This document shows positions 44,971-54,207 of a stretch of DNA of 64,000 nt, piece by piece. This stretch comes from Zizania palustris (taxonomy: Eukaryota > Streptophyta > Magnoliopsida > Poales > Poaceae), in contig JAAALK010000287.1 in assembly GCA_019279435.1 (NCBI GenBank), positions 64,173,144 to 64,237,143 of the forward strand, written 5' to 3'. Made by a program: the position numbers and the translations under genes. The stretch's first letter is position 1, and each line of letters starts with the position of its first letter. The notes beneath the pieces were generated by a model. That model ran no database searches, was not told the DNA's origin, and saw only the letters and a program-made list of their open reading frames with translations.

Positions 44971-45280
44971 TGTTAGAGTCGGAATTGTGTATCACCGTAG
45001 AGGGGCCAAGGGCGCAAGGCAGAGGGTAGGCTTGAGCCCAGGCCTTGCGTGAGTCTTGTAAAGAATTCTGTTAGAATTCTGGTATTCTAGATAAGAGAAT
45101 TGTGTTGTACAAGAGTCTATAAATACTTTGAGTACTGTGGGAATAAAGGCAGGCAGAATTCAGTTCAATCATCTCCTCATGTTCCTCTGCTCCTCCATTT
45201 TCTCCTATTCTCTCATCCCCTTCTTCCTACCGCAAGAAAGCACCCTGGAACCCCACGTTTTCAACCGGCAACCCACCACA
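44971..45280 (+). repeat. Element A 3' LTR
   Basis: 310 bp from TGTTAGAG to CCCACCACA. TATA box at 45117-45126. It is shorter than the 5' LTR because about 55 bp between the CCCC motifs at 45254 and the following CGTTTTCAACC are missing. Confidence 0.9.
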
Positions 45281-45977
45281 ATACGTTAGCTCTGTTGCAC
45301 AAGTTCTTAGATACATTACCTCAGATCGAGAATGATGTTCCTTCCACAATAGCGAAACACGAAACTGTAATCCTTGATTTCCTACTGTAACTCCAGATTC
45401 GAAGGATTGCGTAATGCCTTTCAGAATTATCCTGGGTATCTGCTTTAACGGCGGTGTTGGGCAATTTACAGATTCTTCTTTAGTTGGCGTTCTTTTCAGA
45501 GAGATTGGATCATCTAGCCTTCATTATAGAAAATTAAGAATTTATCTTTCGAACATATCATATTCCATACAAACCTAACTAGGACTGCTATTGGGTCATT
45601 TGGATATCATCTCGTTTCTGTTCGTGATATGATGCCAACGTATATATAGGCAGTCTCTACGCAAATCATTTAACACAACGTCACAACGCCGACTCGCAGA
45701 GTGTCTATGAATATGCGATAACTCATGATACATTGTATTTTGGGGACCGTTGATGCAAAAGGAGGCTTGATTCCAAATATACAGAATCTTGCAGCATACA
45801 GTTCCCTCAAGTGTTGGTTGGGGTTGGCTCATACAATGGAGAACTCTCTGATGTTTGTGTGCTCAAAATGCTATGTAGTTCGAGGATCACTAGTCAACTG
45901 TGCCTCTTGATCATCACCGTGGTTGCTTGTCGCCGTCCCTAGAGATCTCTGGCTAAGCATTCTAACAATGCCGCTTC
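45281..45977. other. Intergenic stretch between element A and the membrane-protein gene
   Basis: A short frame from 45284 to 45390 (LALLHKFLDTLPQIEND..., ending in a TAA) directly abuts the LTR and reads like a coding fragment, but I do not recognise it. The rest is AT-rich and includes the 3' flank of the minus-strand gene. No other gene is seen. Confidence 0.45.
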
Positions 45978-48900
45978 TTAGCTTTGAATCTGGGATACAC
46001 TGCCAGATTGGCTGCCACCCATTGTCCTCCCAAGCTCTTCGGAAAGTGCTCTGACAAGGTCATCAAAACGGCGCTTGGCTGTTGGGTACCTTGATATTGA
46101 CCTTGTGATTCCTTGCAATCTTGCAGAGAATTAAAAGGATTAGAATGGGAGAACTTTCCTTTGTAAATAGTAAGAGCGCTGAACAAAAGTACCTCCGGGA
46201 AAATGCATCTATTTCAGCATGTTTACACTCATTCAGTGATGGCAGGTGAGGAAGGGCCTCTTTGGTGCGCCTCGGATCACTGGTCAATAGTACTCGCTTT
46301 TTAAGGTATGCTTCCTCCTCTTCTGTAAATTTTTCAGCTTTTATTTGCTCTTTGATGACCATCAGTGGATCAAAGAACCAATCAAACATTGTGTCTTTAG
46401 GCCTATTGTCAGATGTTATTTCAGAATCATCACCTGCAAAATTTCAAAAGGCAAGTCAAGCTAAGTCATGGCACCTGTTTTTGATGACGGAAACCATTCT
46501 TTACTTACTTAAAATCAGGCCATCAGAATTAGCTTTTGCAGATCTGATGAGTGTGTTAAGAATAACATATGCAGGCAAACCAACACTGAGTATTCCACCT
46601 CTGGCTTTGCCTGACTTTGTTTCCTCAATATCTTTTGTTGTTATCACTCCTTCAGCAACCAAAGCCTCGCCTTGGAGCTTACACTCCAAGAATAGGTTAT
46701 CTAGCAACTAATAAAACTATTAATCAGATACATCACACAAATTTAAAGCATACAATCATTGAATGTGCAAGTGAGAAGAGAATGGTATGATCAAGTATCA
46801 TATTGTAATCTCAAGTCTGAACTGGTGATGCTCCCAATATAATATACTGATTCAACAAAATCTGCAAATTTTAGACGACAAAAGATCACCTTAAATGGAT
46901 TGAACTCTTCCAAGCTGCTCTTAAATGATGTAACACGTGATGGAGCTTTCTTTCCATCGTGCTTGTCCTTAAATGAGGCAGGCCTTGATAAGGAACCACT
47001 CTCTGTAGAAGCTTCATTTTTTCGGTATTTAAACCTAGGCATGTAAAGTGACAGTAAAATAGCTTGCATTATTCAGACAGGGAGGATCCAAAACATGTAG
47101 CTGTATATGTACCTAGGAAAGCAAGATCCTGATGCCATGTCAAGCACATCATTAGTATACTCATCAAAGATGGACACTGATGATATTGCATAAGATAATC
47201 CCATGATAAGCGAGGATTCCTGGCATATCAACACATGCATAAGCTTCATGACTTCACTGCAAACGAGTTAAATAAGCTAACAATCATGTATTTATGCTAG
47301 AAGTAAGAAATTTTGTTTTGCAGTTAACAAGTGGCTACCTGATATACCACAAGAGCAGCATAAGCACCTAAAGGAACACTGGAGATGATGCAGGCTACAA
47401 AAGCTCCGAAAACAGCAAATGGCCAGAGAAGAATAGCAAGACCAGCAAATGGCACACAAGCTGTCTCCAGAAAAGGTCCTTCTCTGCCAACTAAGTCTTC
47501 GATCAGCCGCTTCCATCCTTTGAAAAGCATCACAGGGAACTTGTACAAGGCAATTAGTGTGAACATTATTCCATCCACTAGAAGTCCACATGCACCAGCA
47601 AATATTGCGCCAGGAATGTCAAGCACTCTGGGAGATTTAGATTTATGATTTGACCTTATTATATGGAATTCTTCAAAAAAATCAAGACAGTGTATTTAAA
47701 AATAAAATATTGCCAACTTTGGGATTATAGAAGTTAATTTTATTAGGGAACTTCCACTTATCTTTTTCTAAAGTAGGATCAGTTCAAACATCTATTGCAA
47801 ACCTAAACTGTTCATGCATGTAAGAACAAATACCATATTACAAAAGCAAGAATTGAATTCAACAGAAGATTGTACTGTTAGAATCATAGTTGAATGTTCC
47901 ATCTCCTGACACCCAACAAAAAACAATCTTCCAAGTTACAAGGTAGGAGGGACAAAAGGAGAAACCAAACCTTATTTCATATGGCTTTCCATCAGGAGAT
48001 GCATGAAAACGAAAGTCGTGCATAATTGAAAGATATGAATGGAGTAGCAAGTCTTTCAGGTCTCTAACTACTGTACAACTTCCTGTGATAGTACTCCATG
48101 TTCCATCCTGCATTTTAAGTTACATACCATGTAAAACATAGAAGTAAGAACAGTGCACCAATGGAAAATACCAGAGTAAAACCATGAAAAAGGGGAAATG
48201 TACCACAAAACAGTGCACCAATGGTCTTTCTTTTCCTTCACCAACCGCATCAAATGTGGCCATTACAGGTGCTAGAAAACCATACACCAGACCAGCTAGG
48301 ATGCTTCCCACAATCCCAACCATGAGCCATAAGACTAAAATCACAGATGCAGTGACAAGAAGCAGCAGCTTTACAACAGGCCCAACAAGCTTGGTTCTGC
48401 CAACTCAGAAAAGATGATCAGCACATGTAGGTATATTTTTTGGTATTTTTCTTTTGAATGAATTTGTACAGATTTCTGAACGCTACCTGATGATGCAGTA
48501 GTATGTCCAAATCACATGCATAGGCCATAAGCCAAGAATGAGTGCAGAGATTCCGATCATCATAATAAGCCATGCCCATGGGAAGAGCAAAGCACCTGGA
48601 TAGGCAAAATTCATGGAGGGAAAATTGCAAATCAGAATCTGAAGTTGAAAAATGGAACATGGAACATGTAACAGAAAATACTAAGTATTTGAACGTGTAC
48701 TACTGTACTGAAAAGGCATTAAAGTTCAGTATAAAAATTTTGCTTTCTGGAATTTACAAATATCTGGAATCACATATGTTTCCTTCTATACCACTCAATT
48801 TCCAGTTTGCAATGAACAGTGGCAATCAGTATAGATCCCAAATGAAGTATTAAATGATAAAATCCAACTAAACCAGGCAAAATGGCTAAAGCCCAAAACC

Positions 48901-49569
48901 TTAACTAATCAGACAAAAAGAAGCAAAAAGAAAATGATGACATCCTCTGGAATTCAGAGTCCAACATATTCTATCTTAAATGAATCCAGAAACAAAATAT
49001 ATCATTGAAGGAAATGTACCTACACTCATCGAATCTTAACACCATCAGTTCCATCACTACTGAAATTAAATCCCGTAACTGATATTCATTTCTGTGCGGG
49101 TTATTACTTCAAGAGGCTACAGGAACCTAACATTGGTACAAGCAGAACAGAACGGCCAAGACTAGCAAGCAATTCATTAATGCAAGAAAATGCAAATGGG
49201 TCACCCAAATAGCTCTCCAACTTGCCATTCTGATCAAACTTTGTAACAGATGTGCCACAACACATCATTGTTTTCATACAAAAAGTGACTCGCATCAGTT
49301 GATTGATGAATTAATCCATCGAAAAAGACACTGCTGTGTGAACTGTGAAGTTGTACTCCAATGCACTCATGGAAAAAAAAAGCATCCTCCAACACAATTG
49401 ACTAATACTTTCCTAGGACAACAAAAAGAAGCACCCAAACCAAACAAGATAACCAATGTAGCGAGTTTCTATTCACCTTTGATGACCCCAAGAGGAGAAG
49501 TCCAACGAAGAAAGGCAGAAACTTGAAGAAGCTCCAGATAGAGGCCCAAATCCCAGTCGGTGGCTCCAT
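45978..49569 (-). CDS. At3g27390-type multi-pass membrane protein gene, ten exons, frameshift in exon 1
   Basis: Coding exons (minus strand): 49477-49569, 48487-48595, 48204-48396, 47971-48107, 47339-47627, 47113-47219, 46890-47034, 46509-46707, 46193-46433, 45978-46119. Every intron starts GT and ends AG, and the exon phases fit to give about 551 residues if exon 1 had one more base. Landmarks: MEPPTGIWAS start, repeated hydrophobic segments (FLPFFVGLLLLG, WLIMMIGISALILGLWP, LVGPVVKLLLLV), FDAVGEGK, DGTWSTI, LVGREGPFLET, SVSIFDEY and an EEEEAYLKKR acidic helix. The plant family is annotated as uncharacterised membrane protein At3g27390; its biochemical role is unknown. Exon 1 is 93 nt where 94 are needed (G run at 49485-49488), so the ATG frame reads SSK instead of VIK and meets a stop early in exon 2. 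It may be a real disabling deletion or a sequence error. Confidence 0.9.
49477..49569 (-). CDS. Exon 1 of the At3g27390-type gene (one base short)
   Basis: ATG at 49569-49567, coding for an amphipathic then hydrophobic N-terminus, with the donor GTGAAT after AAAG. The family sequence LLLLG-x-IK-G can be read only by changing frame at the GGGG run. In the frame that does join exon 2, the sequence is open upstream to an ATG at 49978 (about 168 codons to the donor), giving an alternative N-terminus that lacks the MEPP start. Confidence 0.8.
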
Positions 49570-50358
49570 TTGACAACCTTGGCCACTGGAAAGACGAGCC
49601 AGCCGGCAGCCGCTCACTTCCTTTCTCCCTCCTTTCCTTCTGAACCGATCGATGCTGCCCAACCCCAATCATGGCATCATTGTAAAGAAACAATGAGAAA
49701 ACTGAACTACTCTCTCCTGCAACTGGAGGCACAAACAGGAAGCTTTTAGAAGAACTCACCAACCACTCGTCAGTCGTCAAGCCCAGACCGGAGATGGGAA
49801 ACCTGGAACTGGCACCCCAAGAACTGCCAAAAGAAAGACCGGACAAAGTGGTCTCATCCACTGCGGGTAGTTGCGGCTTGTCAAGAACCACCCGCGCCGG
49901 GGTATGGGCGGTTACACTAATCAAGAACCAGTACACCCACCACCAAAACTTCAAAAGAGAAGCGAGAAAGGCTACCAATATGTAGCAATCGAAGAAACAT
50001 AAAAAGGCAGAACCGACTTCACAACCGCCCTGCGTTGTCGCTACCCTGCCTTCGAATCTGATGCGGGCGCGGGGTGGGAGGCAACTGGCGCAGAGAGCAG
50101 GGCAACCGGAGCGGTGGGCTTGGAGGTTTTGCTGTTTGGTCGGATGCTGGATGAGGAAAAGGCGCTAGCTTTTGCAGGCTTGCTGCCGGTGGAGGAGATA
50201 GAGTGGAGGTAGGCAGCAGCATGCAGCAGAGTGGCGCTGGCAGAGAGGGGAAGGAGGAAGGTAAGGAATGACCGGCAGATGCGGTGGTGGGGTAAATAAA
50301 GCATGCCATCTGGATTAGCAAGGGAATGAGGTGAATAATCCGATTTGAGATCTGCTAA
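49570..50358 (-). promoter_or_regulatory. Upstream region and probable 5' leader of the membrane-protein gene
   Basis: The proximal 500 bp are moderately GC-rich on the minus strand with CT-rich stretches typical of grass leaders. Open frames of 87-100 codons at 50019-50321 have a skewed Pro/Ser/Ala composition and no recognised domain; they could be upstream ORFs. I could not place a transcription start. A MITE begins at the distal edge. Confidence 0.4.
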
Positions 50359-50703
50359 GGGGGTGTTTGGATCCAGGGGCTAAATTTTAGCCCGTGTCAC
50401 ATCGGATGTTTGGACATCAATTTGAAGGACTAAACGTGAACTAATTAGAAAAATAATTACAGAATCGGAGGATAATTCGTGAGACAATTTTTTTAAGCCT
50501 AATTAATCCATAATTAGCAAATGTTTACTGTAGCGTCACATTGTTAAATCATAGCGTAATTAGGCTCATTAGATTCGTCTCGTGAATAATCCACCGATTA
50601 TGAATGGGTTTTGTAAATAGTCTACATTTAATACTTCAAAATAGTATCTAAACATTGGATGTGACAGGGGCTAAAATTTAGCCCCTGTATCCAAACACCC
50701 CAT
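50359..50703. mobile_element. MITE with GGGTGTTTGG termini
   Basis: About 345 bp, AT-rich and non-coding. Its ends are inverted copies of each other: GGGTGTTTGGAT(C/A)CAGGGGCTAAA on the left and the complement on the right. TAA lies outside both ends (50356-50358 and 50704-50706), consistent with a 3-bp PIF/Harbinger (Tourist-like) target duplication. Such elements are common near grass genes. The superfamily is inferred from the TAA and terminus. Confidence 0.85.
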
Positions 50704-51671
50704 TAAGAATACAGTCGTCCAATCCACCGTCAATAGAGATTGGATGGGTACAAAGAACGACTTCCTGTTCGGTGAAATCCACCTTGCAATAGTGTGGAGG
50801 AGAATCCGACTATCAAATCCATGCTACAAGGCGTGGATGGCCGATTGCAAATCAATGGAGCTAGTGAAGTCTAAATATGTAAATATGTAGTACAATTTAA
50901 TTTTATTTACAGATGTTCAAATTACATATAAGTTATTTGCATATGTATTATAAGTCACAAACTTTTTTATTAGTCAAATTTATTTCACTTTAGACTAATT
51001 TATAGAAAAAATATACCAACCCCTATATCATTAAATTCGTTTCATTAAATCTACAGTAATATATATTATATTTATTTGACATTATATATGATAATATATT
51101 TTTAAAACTTAGTCAGTTTGGTTTAATAAAAATTCAAACTACCCACGGAGTATACACAAACTTCAAATCTGAAAATTTATTGCCGTTTAATTTAAAACTC
51201 ATTAGCGACCGTAGGCCCCACTGCCCCCACAGCAGACTAGCAGGCTGCAAATGGGCCTCTCAAGTTTGATTGGTTTGGGGACGAGGATGAATATGATGAT
51301 TTTATTCATATATTTAGGGATGAGATGATACATTTAATGTGTTTGGTTGGATAGATGAGATGAATTATTTTTTGTTTGGTTATATATATATAACTTGGAT
51401 GAGATAAGTTTAAATTTAATCAGACTCACTTGTCAAATATATTTTTTAATGAAGATATAATCATATGATATCGTATTTTATATATTAAATTATAATCAAT
51501 ACAATGATGCAATTTTATCATAAATTTGATAAATAATTTAGGAGTAAAAATCATTTGAATATTTATAAAAGAAAAATTAAATGTGTAATAACCAATCAAG
51601 AGACAACACATCATCTCGTCCAATATTAGATAAGCTCATCTAGAAAAATTTACTAAATCTCTCCATCCAGC
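50704..51671. other. AT-rich intergenic sequence
   Basis: No gene seen. Around 51236-51660 the sequence is very AT-rich with a run of alternating TA near 51382 and GTTTGGTTGGAT-like words that suggest another degraded MITE, but I could not match two ends. Confidence 0.4.
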
Positions 51672-51952
51672 TATTGACGCCAAGACTTGGTAAAGCCTAG
51701 GACGCACCAAAGATACCGTACAGTTAATGAAAGTCAAAGAAAGGTTGGTCAAAGGTAGTCAAAGAAGCTCGTCCGTTACAACATGGCTGGATATGAAGGA
51801 GCCGATGATAAGAAAATGAAGATTATCCATAATTGATTAGGATAGATTACTTGGACGATAAGTCTCCGGACTACAAATATGTTTCCTTTAGTTAGGTGAA
51901 AAAACACACAACCCTACAAACAACTCTTCGGTACATCGTCACCCTTGGCTTC
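51672..51952 (+). repeat. Truncated LTR (F1), same family as F2
   Basis: It starts TATTGACGCCAAGACTTGG, an altered form of the F2 start TGTTGATGCC, and can be followed alongside F2 through the GGTCAAAG-rich part, TACTTGGACGA(T/C)AAGTCT and CACCCTTG. It ends abruptly at the F2 start. Its TATA equivalent reads CTACAAATAT, so it is mutated. Confidence 0.8.
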
Positions 51953-52142
51953 TGTTGATGCCAAGATTTGGTAAAGCCCAAAGCCCACCAAAGAAGGCGC
52001 GCGGTCAACGGAAGGTCAAAGAAGATCCGGTCAAAGAAAGTCAAAGGAGTCTGTCCGCAATAGCTGCATGATCGGATAGAAGAGCCGATTGAGATAAGAG
52101 CAACAGATGGTTATAGATTCATCCAGAATCGACTGGATAAGT
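51953..52142 (+). repeat. LTR F2, first part
   Basis: It starts TGTTGATGCCAAGATTTGG directly after F1 and is interrupted at 52142 by element E, resuming at 63484. The five bases before it (GCTTC) may be a target duplication whose partner is outside the window. Confidence 0.82.
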
Positions 52143-54142
52143 TGAGGAGCCATGCTGAATAGCGTGGGCCTCATGGCTCCAGAAGTGATGAGTCATTGTC
52201 AACGATAGTCAAAGAGGACAGAAGAAGAAGAGATCTGCTGTTTCATGGGCCGCGTGTGACTCAGGTACACGGGCAGCAAGCGACTGTCGGGCAGAGGAGG
52301 CTGCGAAGTCGGGCTGGCCCAATCCGGGTACATGGGCCAGAAGCAGTAGAAGACCCACTGGGCTGTTGACCAGGGTTGACTCAGGTACACGGGTGGTGAG
52401 CGATTGCTGGGCTGAGAGAGCTGCGGAGTCGGGCCGGCCCAATCCGGGTACCTGGTGCAAAGTCGGTGGAGGCTTTGTCAGTTTCGGCGCAAAACTGACA
52501 ACCGTTGATCTTGTATCCGACTGTCCAGAAGAGAAGCCGTAGTCGCTACGAAAGCTTAGCTTCCGGATAAGTCATCTGTAACTCTAGGCCCACAGTCAGT
52601 CAGTCGTGTCTGTAAAAATACCTAAGGGCAGTAGAGTCTTTTCCTTTATTTTAGCGTCTGTAAAAAACCCTAAGGGGCTGGTAGAATATTCCTAGTGGTG
52701 GGCAGCCTATAAATAGGACCCCAATCCCTAGGGTTTGGACTACCCTTCCAGAATTCACTTTTTAATCCATTGGGTCATTTTGCCTCTCACGTTCTCTCTC
52801 CTGTGTGCGCCGCCAGGCACTGGTTCATTCCTTTTTGCCTTGCATTTGCTTTGCTCCTGTGAGATTGAATCCTTTGTTCTTTGTTGAGGCGTGTGCATTG
52901 ATTCCTCTGATTCAAGAAGCTTCAGTTTGTTGTGCTGTGTTGATTTTATTCCTAAGGATGTGTCTCTGTTGCGTGTGTTCTTCACGCAAGTAGTACTAGT
53001 TCTTGCTGTTGCAAGTAGTACTACTTTTTTGTGGCAACAGTACACAAGTACCTGCTCTGCTTTTTCCAGCGTAGCTTTTTGATCGAAGCAGACTGGGTTG
53101 AATGCCTTTTTGACTGTTTTCTGCGAAGCCACTTTTTCTCTCTCTGTTCGAAGTCCCTCAGCTTCGTGAGGCAGGCTTCGACCTGTCATTTTAAAGGCTT
53201 CGTTATTCGACTTTACTCCGTGCTGATAGCTTCGATGTATATTTCTGTGCTGTCTTCTAGCCTAATATACTTCGACAATCCTTGTGAAGTTTTTCCTCGG
53301 GTCTAAGCTGTTCGAAGGTAGTGCTTCGACTCAAAGGGTTCGGTAGAGTTTCGAACTTCGTTTTGTGTTCTGAGATGATAACTTCGAAGTACTTTTTAAA
53401 CTGACAGCGTCTCATACTTCGAACGTCTGTGCGAAGGTACTCCGACTTGAGGCCTTCGAAGTCCACACTTCGACGGGTTTCGAAGCTGGCTTCGGAGCTT
53501 GTTCTTCTGTTAGACTTCGCTCAGTATTTTTGCTTCCGACTTCTTTGAAGGTTGTTCGTCTGTGTTGCGTTCGAAGTTTTCTGTTCGAAGGTTTGGCTTC
53601 GAAGTACTTGGTTCGAAGGTGTGTTCGAAGTCTTGCTTTCGGAGTACATACTTCGAAGCAGGCTCCGACTTTCTCATACTTCGCTTCGAATCATACTTCG
53701 ATTCCTACCTTCGGCATTTTCACAACACTTTCGACAGACTTCGACTACCACCTCCGAACCAGACTTCGACCAGTGAAGTAGACCTCGACCTTCGATGCAA
53801 ACCTCGTCCAGCGAAGCAGGCTTTGCCGAGTTCCTAACAGGAGACAAATCTGAACAGTAACTTCTCATCTCACTTTATATATATATACTTAGATCATTTC
53901 ATTGAGAAGTCTAGCCTGACATGTCTAGTATGCTTTGTCCATCTGCCTAGTTGCACTGTTTTGGTATTTCCCTGTTTAACCTCAGTTGCTTCTAGGCTAG
54001 ATACCTTTAGACTTAGGCTATCTGTTTATTTTCTGCTGCTTAGTCTTCTGAGGTGCGTTGGGTATTGGGAACAGGCCATTGATTCGAAAGAATTTTTAAG
54101 GCGCCCATTCACCCCCCTCTGGTCGCTACTTTCGGTCCTACA
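52143..54142 (+). repeat. Element E 5' LTR
   Basis: TATA box at 52707-52716. Direct repeat with 120-bp period near the start, then a TTCGAAG-dense region (about 53080-53830). Ends GGTCCTACA. Confidence 0.95.
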
Positions 54143-54144
54143 AG

Positions 54145-54155
54145 TGGTATCAGAG
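54145..54155 (+). other. Primer-binding site of element E
   Basis: TGGTATCAGAG two bases after the 5' LTR, followed by CTTGG; complementary to initiator-methionine tRNA. Confidence 0.92.
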
Positions 54156-54207
54156 CTTGGTTAGGGTTTTTCCATACCTTAACCGGTTCTAAACCCCGGT
54201 AGTGACC

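Larger units (their letters stand above)
5773..45280 (+). mobile_element. Reina-like chromovirus (element A), host of nested elements B, C and D
   Basis: Matching LTRs at 5773-6106 plus 29658-29692 and at 44971-45280 bracket a Gypsy-type gag-pol with a C-terminal chromodomain. Element B sits in its 5' LTR and element D in its RNase H. Without the insertions A is about 5.1 kb. The flanks GTACA (5768-5772) and ATACG (45281-45285) share only their middle TAC, so no clear target duplication remains. A is the oldest layer of the nest by structure. Confidence 0.9.

Noticed and set aside
50019..50321. 100-codon minus-strand ORF upstream of the membrane-protein gene
   Set aside because: Two overlapping frames are both open, with Pro/Ser/Ala bias; it is more likely leader sequence or an upstream ORF than a gene.
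52755..53189. 144-codon antisense ORF in the element E LTR, repeated at 62090-62524
   Set aside because: It is duplicated only because both LTRs are, its counterpart in C is broken up, and the composition is low-complexity Lys/Glu/Thr. No domain is visible.
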